From Pseudomonas tremae (GTDB lineage Bacteria; Pseudomonadota; Gammaproteobacteria; Pseudomonadales; Pseudomonadaceae), in assembly GCF_001401155.1 (NCBI RefSeq), contig NZ_LJRO01000381.1, positions 1-64,000 of the forward strand: 64,000 nt of DNA, read 5' to 3'. Under the pieces are notes generated by a model. It did not search any database. It saw nothing but the letters and a program-made list of their open reading frames with translations, and was not told the DNA's origin. Below are positions 49,797 to 58,545 of the stretch, piece by piece. The position numbers and the translations under genes were made by a program. Each line of letters opens with the position of its first letter. The stretch's first letter is position 1.

Positions 49797-51719
49797 TCAG
49801 ATCCTGAAGTGACTGACCATTGTCTGCAACTGGCCGCCGAGGCGAGCCAGTTCGACACTGGAAGCCGCTGTTTCTTCACTGGCTGACGCAGTCTGCTCGG
49901 ATACATCGCGAACGTTGACGATGCTGCGGCTGATCTCTTCAGCCACAGCGCTTTGCTGTTCGGCGGCTGCAGCGATCTGCTGGTTCATGGCTTGAATGCT
50001 CGAAACTGTGTGGGTGATGCTGCCCAGCGATGTACCTGCCTGACGACTCAACTGCACGCTGCTGACCGTCAGTTCGCGGCTGTTGAGCATGATGCTGGAC
50101 ACTTGGCGTGTACCGCTTTGCAGGGCAGCCACCAGGGTTTCGATTTCCACCGTGGATTGCTGCGTGCGTTGAGCCAGGCCACGGACTTCGTCGGCAACCA
50201 CGGCAAAGCCACGTCCGGCTTCCCCGGCGCGTGCTGCTTCAATGGCGGCGTTGAGGGCAAGCAGGTTGGTTTGCTCGGCCACAGCCTTGATCACGTCCAT
50301 GACCTTGCCGATCTTGTCGCTTTCCTGCTCCAGGTGGTTCATGGCATCGGCGGAGCGACCCACTTCAGCTGCCAGACGCTCGATCTGAGCGATCGCTTCA
50401 CCAACGACCTTGTCGCCATCGCGTGCTTCGCGGTCGGCATTCGACGCTGCCTGCGAGGCCTGTTCGGCATTACGGGCCACTTCTGCAACGGTGGCGGACA
50501 TTTCGTGCATGGCAGTGGCCACCTGATCGGTTTCCACTTTCTGGCTGTTGACGCCGGCACTGGTCTGCTCGGTGACTGCGGAGAGCTCTTCAGCAGCGCT
50601 GGCGATCTGTACCACGCTGTCGCGAATCCCGCCGATCAGCTCGCGCAAGGTGCTGCCCATGCGCTGAATGCCTTGCTGCAGAACACCCAGCTCGTCGCGG
50701 CGAGTTACCGCCAGTGTCTGGGTAAGGTCGCCGGACGCGATGCGATCGACCACTGCCAGGGTTTCCTTGAGCGGGCGAGTAATCTGTCGAGTGATGATCA
50801 CCGCCGCAATGATGCCCAGGATCATGGCCAGCAGCGTGCAGACGATCTGTGTGGTGCGAGCCTGCGCGCTTTCCTGATCGCGGCGATCCAGTTGCAGTCG
50901 GTACATGTCTTCACTGATCTTGACGATGTCCTGACCCTGCACGGTCATTTCCTTGCGCGCCTGGGCAATCTGCGCGCTGGCGGTTTTGAAATTCTGCAGG
51001 GTAGCGCGGTACGCCAGAAGCGAGGTTTCCAGCTGCCTGAGCTGATCGGCCTCAGCACTGTTAAACGTGGCTTTCAGAGTGCCCAGATCCTTGATGGCGG
51101 TATCCAGTTTCGCAAAGGCTGCCTGCTCGTTCTCTGGCGTGACATTGGTGGTATAGCCACGCACGTCATACCGGGCAAGCCTCAGGTTGTCCTTGGCGTC
51201 GGTGATGATCCGGTATTGCTCGAACCGGTTGGCATCGGCTGGATCCATATTTTTGACTTCAGTCTGCAACTGCTCGAACACGTTGAGGCTTTTGACGGCA
51301 TGCGTGGTCAGTTCATCACGCGCCGCATTGCTGGCCTTGTAACCGCTGCGCATGTTGTTCAGGGAAGTCTGATAGTCGTTGATGACGGCAGACAGTTGTT
51401 CAAGCATCTTCACGTTCTCGGGACTCTTGAACGTGGCCAACAGTTTTTGCTGCTGTGCCTTGAAACTTTCCAGCGAAGTCTGCACAGTCTCGGCAACTTT
51501 CTCGTCACCGTCGGCGACCATGTATTGCAGGCGGGTAACACGCAGCTTGGTCAACTGTGCATTGAGCGAAGTGATGTCGCTCATCCAGTTGCTGCGGTTA
51601 ATCAGTCCACCCATGCTGGTCCAGCCAGTCAGCGCAAGAATGGCAGTAAAAACAAGTACCAGACCGAACCCGACGGCCAGCTTCATGTTGACACTGATGT
51701 TTGCAAACCAGCTACTCAT
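49797..51719 (-). CDS. Methyl-accepting chemotaxis protein with helical bimodular-type sensor
   Basis: 640-residue chemoreceptor. Membrane segments near residues 12-32 and 285-305 enclose a periplasmic helical domain of about 250 residues, the size of an HBM (two stacked four-helix bundles) domain as in McpS-like receptors for organic acids. HAMP and signalling domain follow (VIKAVAEQTNLLALNAAIEA). GGAGAAATGG precedes the ATG. A FliA-type promoter is visible upstream and a terminator follows. Ligand unknown. Confidence 0.87.
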   Translation of the reverse strand: MSSWFANISVNMKLAVGFGLVLVFTAILALTGWTSMGGLINRSNWMSDITSLNAQLTKLRVTRLQYMVADGDEKVAETVQTSLESFKAQQQKLLATFKSPENVKMLEQLSAVINDYQTSLNNMRSGYKASNAARDELTTHAVKSLNVFEQLQTEVKNMDPADANRFEQYRIITDAKDNLRLARYDVRGYTTNVTPENEQAAFAKLDTAIKDLGTLKATFNSAEADQLRQLETSLLAYRATLQNFKTASAQIAQARKEMTVQGQDIVKISEDMYRLQLDRRDQESAQARTTQIVCTLLAMILGIIAAVIITRQITRPLKETLAVVDRIASGDLTQTLAVTRRDELGVLQQGIQRMGSTLRELIGGIRDSVVQIASAAEELSAVTEQTSAGVNSQKVETDQVATAMHEMSATVAEVARNAEQASQAASNADREARDGDKVVGEAIAQIERLAAEVGRSADAMNHLEQESDKIGKVMDVIKAVAEQTNLLALNAAIEAARAGEAGRGFAVVADEVRGLAQRTQQSTVEIETLVAALQSGTRQVSSIMLNSRELTVSSVQLSRQAGTSLGSITHTVSSIQAMNQQIAAAAEQQSAVAEEISRSIVNVRDVSEQTASASEETAASSVELARLGGQLQTMVSHFRI

Positions 51720-51804
51720 CCATTTCTCCAGAAACAGCCATTAAAGCAATTGCCCCCTGAATGGCATGGCATACAGGACAGGGGTAGCGTGTGATATACA
51801 GACC

Positions 51805-51830
51805 CTATCGGCAGGCGTCCGCCAAGCTGA
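51805..51830 (-). promoter_or_regulatory. FliA-like promoter of the HBM-type chemoreceptor
   Basis: TCAG, 14 bases, GCCGATAG on the minus strand, close to the flagellar sigma consensus of Pseudomonas; 86 bp before the start codon. Confidence 0.5.
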
Positions 51831-51958
51831 AATAAAAAAAGCTGAAAGTCTGAAAAAGCCGACAGACGTTGGTTCGACCCGGTCATGCGCCCTTGGACAT
51901 CGGGATAAAAAGTTGCCGCAAAGCGTGAAATAGAGCGTTGCCTTCCTGCAGTAAAAGG

Positions 51959-51986
51959 TAAACGATGTCTGTACGCGGGCCGTTAA
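51959..51986 (+). promoter_or_regulatory. FliA-like promoter of the dCache chemoreceptor
   Basis: TAAA, 16 bases, GCCGTTAA, one mismatch from the -10 consensus GCCGATAA; about 105 bp before the start codon. Confidence 0.5.
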
Positions 51987-52091
51987 ACCTTATCTTCTTT
52001 GGGCTTATTTTTTTGCCGAGAACACGCCCCTCATGTGAGACACGTTGCGCTGCGATTTGAACCTCCCTCTGTCCTGTTGAGATGCCTCATT

Positions 52092-53972
52092 ATGAATTTG
52101 AAGTTCCGTCAGAAGATTCTTCTGGCTGCGTCCTGTGTCGTGGTATTGGCATTTGCCTTGTTCACGTTCTACAACGATTACTTGCAGCGCACTACCATCA
52201 ATCAGAACCTTGAGTCTTCGGTAGGGCAGGCGGGGCAACTGACGGCCAGCAGTGTGCAGAACTGGCTCGGCGGGCGCATCCTGGTGCTGGAAAACCTTAC
52301 CCAGAACGTGGCTTATCAGGGCGTGAATTCAGACCTCAGCGGCCTGCTGTCTCAATCCTCGCTGGCCTCGACTTTTCAGTTCACTTACGTGGGTGATAGC
52401 AAAGGCGCGTTCACTCAGCGACCAAACGTTGATATGCCGGCAGGCTACGATCCTCGTCAACGGCCTTGGTACAAGTCCACGGTCGATGCTGGCAAAACCA
52501 TTCTGAGTGCGCCTTACCTGGCTTCCGTCGGTGGCCTGGTGGTGACGATCGCCAGCCCGGTCAAGACGGATGGTCAGGTGTCCGGTGTGGTGGGCGGCGA
52601 CCTGAGCCTTGATACGCTGGTCAAGATCATCAACTCGGTCGAGTTCGGTGGCATCGGTTACGCTTTTCTGGTCAATGGTGATGGACAAATCATCGTCAGC
52701 CCCGACAAAGAGCAGGTCATGAAAAACCTGAAGGATGTCTATCCCGGGCAGACCCTCAGCCTGGACGCGCGCTTGCGTGAGGTCACGTTAAACGGCCAGC
52801 AGAGGCTGCTGTCGTTCACCCCGATCACCGGGCTGCCTTCCGCCAACTGGTACATCGGCCTGTCGATCGACAAGGACAAGGCATATGCCCCCCTGAGCCA
52901 GTTTCGCAGCTCGGCGATCGTGGCGGTGCTGATTGCCGTGGCTGTCATTGCCTTGCTGCTGAGCCTGCTGATTCGTGCATTGATGCGCCCGCTGACCGAT
53001 ATGGGCCGTGCAATGCAGGATATTGCTCAAGGGGAGGGCGACCTGACCCGTCGTCTGAGTATTCAGGGCAAGGACGAGTTTGCCGAACTGGGCGGCTCGT
53101 TCAACCAGTTTGTGGAGCGTGTGCACGCGTCCATCGCTGAAGTGTCATCGGCCACGTTGCAGGTGCATGACCTGTCGCAACGTGTCGTGAACTCTTCCAA
53201 TTCCTCGATCGTCGGTTTCGATGAGCAGAGCGCGCGTACCAACAGCGTCGCGGCCGCGATCAATGAACTGGGTGCTGCAACTCAGGAAATCGCCCGCAAT
53301 GCGTCCGATGCCTCTATTCAGGCCAGTGAAGCCCGCACGCAAGCCGAAGACGGTCAGGTGGTGGTGGAGAAAACCATCCACGCCATGAGCGAGTTGTCGA
53401 CCAAGATCAGTGAGTCCTGCACGCAGATCGAACAGCTCAATGCCAGCACCGACAACATCGGTCATATCCTTGATGTCATCAAGGGCATTTCGCAACAGAC
53501 CAACCTGCTGGCCCTCAACGCAGCCATCGAGGCCGCGCGCGCCGGTGAAGCCGGACGTGGGTTCGCCGTCGTGGCCGATGAAGTACGCAACCTGGCCCAT
53601 CGCACGCAAACATCTGCCGACGAGATTCACAAGATGATCGGCGGCCTGCAAACCGGCTCTCAGCACGCGGTGCTAAACATGAATGAAAGCCAGATATCGA
53701 GCCAGGACAGTGTCGAAGTCGCCAATCAGGCAGGCAGTCGACTGCGTGACGTGACCCGCCGCATCGGCGAGATCGACGGCATGAACCAGTCTGTGGCAGC
53801 CGCCACCGAAGAACAGACTGCTGTCGTCGAAACGCTCAACATCGACATCAACCAGATCAACACCCTCAACCAGCAGGGCGTCGCCAACCTGAACGAAACC
53901 CTCAAGGATTGTGCTGCGCTTTCGCAGCAGGCCGGGCGTTTGAAGCAACTGGTGGAAAGCTTCAAGATTTGA
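52092..53972 (+). CDS. Methyl-accepting chemotaxis protein with dCache sensor, probable amino-acid receptor
   Basis: 626-residue chemoreceptor of the PctA/PctB type. A double-Cache periplasmic domain (residues about 35-275) lies between two membrane segments. The amino-acid binding signature is visible: Tyr119, Arg124, Trp126, Tyr127 (YDPRQRPWY) and Asp170 (VVGGDLSL). HAMP and signalling domains follow (VIKGISQQTNLLALNAAIEA). ATG 52092 gives a good N-terminal membrane segment; longer frames upstream are rejected. Amino-acid sensing is inferred from the motif. Confidence 0.88.
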   Translation: MNLKFRQKILLAASCVVVLAFALFTFYNDYLQRTTINQNLESSVGQAGQLTASSVQNWLGGRILVLENLTQNVAYQGVNSDLSGLLSQSSLASTFQFTYVGDSKGAFTQRPNVDMPAGYDPRQRPWYKSTVDAGKTILSAPYLASVGGLVVTIASPVKTDGQVSGVVGGDLSLDTLVKIINSVEFGGIGYAFLVNGDGQIIVSPDKEQVMKNLKDVYPGQTLSLDARLREVTLNGQQRLLSFTPITGLPSANWYIGLSIDKDKAYAPLSQFRSSAIVAVLIAVAVIALLLSLLIRALMRPLTDMGRAMQDIAQGEGDLTRRLSIQGKDEFAELGGSFNQFVERVHASIAEVSSATLQVHDLSQRVVNSSNSSIVGFDEQSARTNSVAAAINELGAATQEIARNASDASIQASEARTQAEDGQVVVEKTIHAMSELSTKISESCTQIEQLNASTDNIGHILDVIKGISQQTNLLALNAAIEAARAGEAGRGFAVVADEVRNLAHRTQTSADEIHKMIGGLQTGSQHAVLNMNESQISSQDSVEVANQAGSRLRDVTRRIGEIDGMNQSVAAATEEQTAVVETLNIDINQINTLNQQGVANLNETLKDCAALSQQAGRLKQLVESFKI

Positions 53973-54085
53973 GCGGAATCATTAGACCACTACAGTCAGC
54001 GAGACCGGACCACGTGAGTGTGGTCCGGGGTTTGAGGTGGAAGCGATGGGGCGGTTGGCTGAGTCGCCATCAGAAAAGCTGGCCG

Positions 54086-54349
54086 CTACAGATCCTTTTT
54101 AACCTCTTTATCAATGTGCTTATCAGCCTTGTGACGCTCTTTGTCGTCATGCTTCGCGCCCTTGTCGACCTCATCGGCATCGTGTTTCATGCCTTTGTCC
54201 ACTTCCTTGGCGTCATGATCAACACCTTTATCCAGCTCACGATTATCGTGGCGGACACCCTTTTCGAGCTCGCTTTCTGCAAACGCAACGGGCGCTAAAG
54301 TGCCTGCCAGGAAGAGGGCGGCAGTCATTGAGAGGACGAGTTTTTTCAT
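54086..54349 (-). CDS. Small exported protein with 11-residue charged repeats
   Basis: 87-residue protein with a clear Sec signal (MKKLVLSMTAALFLAGTLAP..AFA, cut near residue 24). The mature 63 residues are five and a half copies of an 11-residue unit of type ELDKGVDHDAK, rich in Asp, Lys and His. An 11-residue period suggests a hendecad helix; the HD pairs could bind metal. AAGGAG precedes the ATG at 54349. It is a single gene just outside the left end of the tRNA-Met island. Function unknown. Confidence 0.75.
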   Translation of the reverse strand: MKKLVLSMTAALFLAGTLAPVAFAESELEKGVRHDNRELDKGVDHDAKEVDKGMKHDADEVDKGAKHDDKERHKADKHIDKEVKKDL

Positions 54350-54464
54350 GCTTTGCTCCTTTGGAAAATACTGGCTCTTCATGAGTCAACATTTTCGAGC
54401 ATAGCCCAGGTCTTCAGAGTGACAACGCGATTAAGCGAAAGGCAGGTGAGAGAGGAAGTTGTAC

Positions 54465-54545
54465 GCCAGAAACAAGAAAGCCCGCACTAGGCGGGCTTCT
54501 TGTTTGGTCTGCAGACTTCGAAAAGTCATCAGACCGGTACTTGGT
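54465..54545. repeat. Left 81-bp direct repeat (att-like)
   Basis: 79 of 81 bases match the copy beside tRNA-Met. It includes the hairpin AAGCCCGC / GCGGGCTT and ends at CTTGGT; the following bases still resemble a decayed tRNA 3' end (ACACAG, TTTGAAC). Confidence 0.85.
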
Positions 54546-54734
54546 ACACAGTCATTTGAACTGGTCTTTTAAGCCGCTGTATTTTAAGGGTTTTATAGTA
54601 TTACGTTAACAGCGGCATACATGTGGGCATACAAGCTGAGAATTTCTGAGCAATGCTTTTTGAAGGCACCGCTGGAAAAGCACTGGCAGAAGGTTCGAGC
54701 TGAGATCGTCCTGAAGAACCGCCACAGTCGTAGA

Positions 54735-55271
54735 TCACCTGGCTGGGCTATTTTTTCCTTTGTGTCCTTTCGTGCCCAAGGCATTCACAGGAGTGAATGG
54801 TGTGAAGGTCGACATCTCGCTCATTTTCGCGCGGAAGGCGCGGCGCTCGCTCTCTTGTTTGAAAATCACTATTTCCGAAGATTTCAGTGTTTCATCCTCC
54901 AGCAAGTGTTTTCGGACATGCCACAGTATTTCTCTTGCGTTTGGAGCCGTGGCGGAATGGGTCAATGTTTTGGTGAGCAGCCGGAGGATATCTGTCGGAA
55001 GCCAAAGGTAGGCTTCAAATGTAAGCTTGTTGAGAGTTCTCTGGTCGTCAGGAAAACTCATCCATTCAGCCAGCAGCGAGGCGATTGCTTCTGACTTGAC
55101 TCGTATCTGTTCGGATTTTTTCCACTCCTCCAGCTTCACGGCGTATTCATGACTGATTGACTGCTTAATTCTTGCCTTAAACCACGTCCTGAGCAGCCAA
55201 AGAACGATACCCATGCCTGCGATCCCACCTGCACTGCCAAGTAATGCAGCCCATATCAAATCCAGATTCAT
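54735..55271 (-). CDS. Unknown membrane-anchored protein of the island
   Basis: 178-residue protein with one N-terminal membrane segment (residues 5-29, IWAALLGSAGGIAGMGIVLWLL) and a helical, charged cytoplasmic part (KLEEWKKSEQIRVKSEAIASLLAEWM). GGAG stands before the ATG. Base composition is lower in GC than the neighbours. Small proteins of this plan (membrane anchor plus helical tail) are common in mobile elements and defence-related cargo, but nothing here fixes a function. Confidence 0.65.
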   Translation of the reverse strand: MNLDLIWAALLGSAGGIAGMGIVLWLLRTWFKARIKQSISHEYAVKLEEWKKSEQIRVKSEAIASLLAEWMSFPDDQRTLNKLTFEAYLWLPTDILRLLTKTLTHSATAPNAREILWHVRKHLLEDETLKSSEIVIFKQESERRAFRAKMSEMSTFTPFTPVNALGTKGHKGKNSPAR

Positions 55272-55470
55272 TTTTTACTCCATAGGGTTTAGGGGCCTTC
55301 AGATAACGGTTACCACTCAGTACCTGCAGAGGTTGCCAAATGTTTTAGCAGATCACTCGCACCTGCATGCTGCCCATCGAAAGATTTTTGCCACATCTGG
55401 ACTGCGAATACCGTCGGGGACCGAGGTGATGTTCTGAGGACAAGGGGCAGGAAACCCGCGTGGGTTTGGT

Positions 55471-55541
55471 AGCTACTGATCGGTTGACGTTGGTTGACGT
55501 TGGTTGACAGTTGACGGGTTGACAGCAGCAGATCAGTAGCT
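55471..55541. repeat. TTGAC array framed by an 11-bp inverted repeat
   Basis: Five TTGAC copies at 55484, 55494, 55504, 55511 and 55519, the first three in perfect 10-bp register (unit GGTTGACGTT). The set is bounded by AGCTACTGATC (55471-55481) and its exact complement GATCAGTAGCT (55531-55541). Confidence 0.75.
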
Positions 55542-55557
55542 GAAGGAATGAACATCT

Positions 55558-55603
55558 GGGTTCACCACCCGATTGGGTGAGTTCACCGGGTTCACCAGTT
55601 CAC
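55558..55603 (-). repeat. GGTGAAC heptamer array, P4-origin-like
   Basis: Minus-strand GGTGAAC occurs at three places and GTGAAC at a fourth within 46 bp (plus-strand TTCACC at 55561, 55582, 55591 and TTCAC at 55599), with a small hairpin CACCC-GATT-GGGTG between. The core is like the type I iterons of the P4 replication origin as I remember them (GGTGAACAGW). Confidence 0.6.
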
Positions 55604-55827
55604 TAAGCTGTGAAAACGTCGGCTACTCAAGATGCGCGGGTTCGGGGGGGACTCTTTTCTCCGACATTATCTTCCTCTCACTTTAAAAGGCTTGCGTACT
55701 GCGATAGCCGCACCCTGACCGATTGGCGCCATATTCGGGTGGAGAGAAAGGTACTTGTAGACGGAGGAGGGATAAATCCATTAACGAGTCATGAACTGTT
55801 ATTCAATTAATACCAACGGGCCGCGTG

Positions 55828-56724
55828 CTAACGCCTTTTCTCTTCAAATAGCGCACTTACCCACTCGACGAATACCCGCACATTGGGTGAAAGATGACGT
55901 CGATCTGGAAACAATACGGAAACGGTCTTTGGCTCGACTGAAACATCCGGCAATACCTCTATCAGACGCCCGCTGTCGATATATCGCTTCAACGCCGGTC
56001 GTAGTCCCTGCACCATCCCGATCCCCGCCAACGCGCAGTAAAGCAACGCCTCGGCGTTGTCGACGACAATGCCGCTGCGCATCTTCACATTGATAGTTTT
56101 ACCGTTGGCCCTAAAGCGCCAGGGCATGATCTGGCGGCGCTGCTCAACCATGAAATTGACTGCCAAGTGGGCCTGCAAATCATCCAGCGTATCGGGTAAG
56201 CCATGTTTCTTTATGTAGGCGGGAGCCGCGCAGGTCACCAACGCTACCTCGCCGATACGTTTGGCAATCAGGCTCGAATCATCCAGATCACCGAGCCTCA
56301 CGGAACAATCGATGCCGTCCGCAATAAGGTCGTTCAGGTTGTCAGAGGCCCCCAAAGATATTTCCAGGCCAGGGTAGCGTTCCATGAACTCGGGCAGTCG
56401 AGGGATGATCACCGCGTGACCGAGTACGGTCTGCATGTCGATCCTGAGCTTGCCTCGCGGCGCACGAGTCGGCGAAAACAATTCCAGTGTTTCCGCTAGT
56501 TCACTGAGTAATTTCAGGCTGCGTTCGTAGAACTCGTCGCCAGCGGGTGTGGTGTTCACTCTGCGCGTGGTGCGGTGTAAAAGCTGCACGCCCAGTTCGT
56601 GCTCTAGATTCTGGATGAGCTTGGAGACTGCCGGACGATGCACATTGAGCGCCTCAGCCGCTTTGGTGTAGCTGCCCTGGTCAACCACTGCAACGAACAT
56701 TTGCATGGCTTCAATCAGGTTCAT
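55828..56724 (-). CDS. LysR-family transcriptional regulator
   Basis: 298-residue regulator: helix-turn-helix at residues 5-65 (MQMFVAVVDQGSYTKAAEALN...VSKLIQNLEHELGVQLLHRTTR) and effector domain from about 90 on (APRGKLRIDMQTVLGHAVIIP). It belongs to the DhcR/YafC-like subgroup with LHRTTRRVNTTPAG. GGAGG precedes the ATG at 56724. It lies downstream of the dehydrogenase gene on the same strand inside the island and probably regulates it. Confidence 0.88.
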   Translation of the reverse strand: MNLIEAMQMFVAVVDQGSYTKAAEALNVHRPAVSKLIQNLEHELGVQLLHRTTRRVNTTPAGDEFYERSLKLLSELAETLELFSPTRAPRGKLRIDMQTVLGHAVIIPRLPEFMERYPGLEISLGASDNLNDLIADGIDCSVRLGDLDDSSLIAKRIGEVALVTCAAPAYIKKHGLPDTLDDLQAHLAVNFMVEQRRQIMPWRFRANGKTINVKMRSGIVVDNAEALLYCALAGIGMVQGLRPALKRYIDSGRLIEVLPDVSVEPKTVSVLFPDRRHLSPNVRVFVEWVSALFEEKRR

Positions 56725-56891
56725 CGCCAGCCTCCATTTTAGTGGGCGTTGGGCCACACGTACTCTGCACTGAGGACGATAGCGAAGTGATGCTTGTCTC
56801 TCCTAGGCAACAAAGCAAAATAAACCATCACCGCGTGGGGAGTAAACATCGATGGCGTACGGCAGCCAATCTGGCTGCCGAAGTATGTTAC

Positions 56892-57884
56892 TCAGTCAAC
56901 CACGACGACGATCTTGCCGATCTGCGCGTTCGACTCCATTCTGCGATGTGCTGCCGCGATGTCAGTAAGCGGGAAGACCTGATCGATGACCGGCTTGAGT
57001 TGACCTCCCGCCAAGCCTTTGGTGACGAACGCCTTGGCATTGGCTAGCTTTTGCATATCCATGGTGATTTCGAATAGCTCGTAGCCGCGCACGGTCAGAT
57101 GCTTGCCAAGAATGTCAAAGACGGGAACCGGAATATCGCGGTGATCCAGTGCACCGTACTGAAAGAAGATCCCGGCATTGGCCATGGACTTGATAAGCTT
57201 GGTTGCCTCGGGGCCGCCAACGGGGTCGAAAACGATACGCGCACCTTTGCCATCAGTGATCGCTGCCACCTCGGCAATCAGATCCTCTTCCTGGGTGGCG
57301 ATGACATATTTTGCACCCGCATCCAGCAATGCCTGACGCTTGGCACTTGTGCGGGTAAGGGCCACCGGGATCGCTCCCTGCATATTGGCGATCTGGATCG
57401 CTGCCAGCCCGACACTGCTCGACGCAGCCGGGATGAGCACGGTTTCACCAGTCTGCAGATTTCCATACTCAATCAAGGCGCCGTACGCAGTAACAAACAT
57501 CATCCAGCTGGCCGCTGCCTCTACGAAGCTGAGATTGGACGGATGCTTGACGACAGCATGCGCAGGCGCATTGACCACCTCACCATACATGCCGTAATCA
57601 GCGAAAGAGAACGCCGGCACGACACTGACTATGTCACCAGGCACAACGTCGCGGACCTCACTGCCAACCGCGCGGACAATCCCGGCCGCCTCATAGCCTA
57701 GCTTCGCCGGGAACTGGGGCTCAATCACGTATTGCCCAGTGCGGTACATGATTTCAGCACGGTTAAGGCCGATGGCTTTGACGTCGATCTGGACCTCACT
57801 GCTTTTCGGCGCCGGTACAGCGACTTCATCGAGAATCAGAACATCAGCGTCACCAGTACGGTGAAAGTGGACAACCTTGGACAT
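56892..57884 (-). CDS. Zinc-type alcohol dehydrogenase/quinone oxidoreductase family protein
   Basis: 330-residue medium-chain dehydrogenase. N-terminal GroES-like domain (IGLNRAEIMYRTGQYVIEPQFPAKLGYEAAGIV) and a C-terminal nucleotide domain with AASSSVGLAAIQIANMQGA. The zinc ligands of true alcohol dehydrogenases are missing, so it is probably an NADPH-dependent quinone or enone reductase. GAGG precedes the ATG at 57884. Cargo of the island, paired with the LysR gene. Confidence 0.87.
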   Translation of the reverse strand: MSKVVHFHRTGDADVLILDEVAVPAPKSSEVQIDVKAIGLNRAEIMYRTGQYVIEPQFPAKLGYEAAGIVRAVGSEVRDVVPGDIVSVVPAFSFADYGMYGEVVNAPAHAVVKHPSNLSFVEAAASWMMFVTAYGALIEYGNLQTGETVLIPAASSSVGLAAIQIANMQGAIPVALTRTSAKRQALLDAGAKYVIATQEEDLIAEVAAITDGKGARIVFDPVGGPEATKLIKSMANAGIFFQYGALDHRDIPVPVFDILGKHLTVRGYELFEITMDMQKLANAKAFVTKGLAGGQLKPVIDQVFPLTDIAAAHRRMESNAQIGKIVVVVD

Positions 57885-58010
57885 GGCACACCTCATTAAT
57901 GGCTACTTCTGAAAAGTTATGCCCATGTTACTGACCTTCTTGCCTGCGAGAGAGCGCTGATCGGCTCACAGATTGGTACTCGAAAAGAACCAATTCCTGG
58001 CTGATAGGGA

Positions 58011-58047
58011 AATGAAAAGGCCACAGGGATACCGTGGCCTTTTCATT
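58011..58047. terminator. Long perfect hairpin upstream of the dehydrogenase
   Basis: Perfect 14-bp stem AATGAAAAGGCCAC / GTGGCCTTTTCATT with a 9-base loop. T-rich on both sides; it can end minus-strand transcripts from the broken gene at 58093. Confidence 0.8.
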
Positions 58048-58092
58048 AAGCGGGGCGTTATTTAGCGCTCAGAGTTAACTGGGTTTCGTTAC

Positions 58093-58545
58093 TCAACCGG
58101 CACCCAGCTTTAGCCCTTTTCTTCTTTGCGCAAATGTCCGATACCAAGAAAGGGCAGGTGAGCCGCTGCCACCTGCAGCGGCGGCACGGTGAGCTTGTCC
58201 GCTGGCCGACGCGGGTAACGATTGGGCGATAAAGCCTTCCAGCGTGCGGCGCAGGATGGCGGACCGCGCATGGCGTTTGTCGGGCTCACACAGCGCTGTG
58301 AGAAAGGCGGTGAGCGGTGTGCGGTAGTATTCGCTACTCGCGCTTTGAGTGCGTTCGACAGCGCCGCTGCGTCATCGAAGCCGTTCAATGCGTCGCACAT
58401 GCCCAAGACTTTGCTGGCGTCGGCTGGAATAGCGGGTATACGCACTTCCATGCCCGCTTTCAGCTCCTTGTTTGCTTTGGCCATGTGCTGGGCCAGCATA
58501 TGCCGCAGTGGGCTTGGAAAAAATGGAAGGGAGATAGGATGAACA
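58093..58545 (-). pseudogene. Frame-broken gene truncated at the island boundary
   Basis: Two minus-strand frames together read like one protein: MAKANKELKAGMEVRIPAIP...DDAAALSNALKA (58484 to about 58340), then after a shift near 58335 SSEYYRTPLTAFLTALCEPD and RRTLEGFIAQSLPASA, ending SWYRTFAQRRKGLKLGAG at 58093. The 5' part stops at the right direct repeat. The second half resembles small proteins of integrative conjugative elements in style, but no family is certain. Confidence 0.5.

Larger units (their letters stand above)
51720..52091. other. Divergent control region of two chemoreceptor genes
   Basis: 372 bp without a gene. It contains FliA-like promoters facing each chemoreceptor (51805-51830 minus, 51959-51986 plus) and A-rich runs near 51830. 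Confidence 0.5.
55272..55827. other. Non-coding core of the island with iteron-like arrays
   Basis: About 550 bp with no convincing gene, holding the TTGAC array in its inverted-repeat frame (55471-55541) and the GGTGAAC array (55558-55603). Confidence 0.55.

Noticed and set aside
55610..55810. 66-codon plus-strand frame in the island
   Set aside because: No ribosome-binding site, no recognisable motif, and it lies just past the iteron arrays in non-coding-looking sequence.
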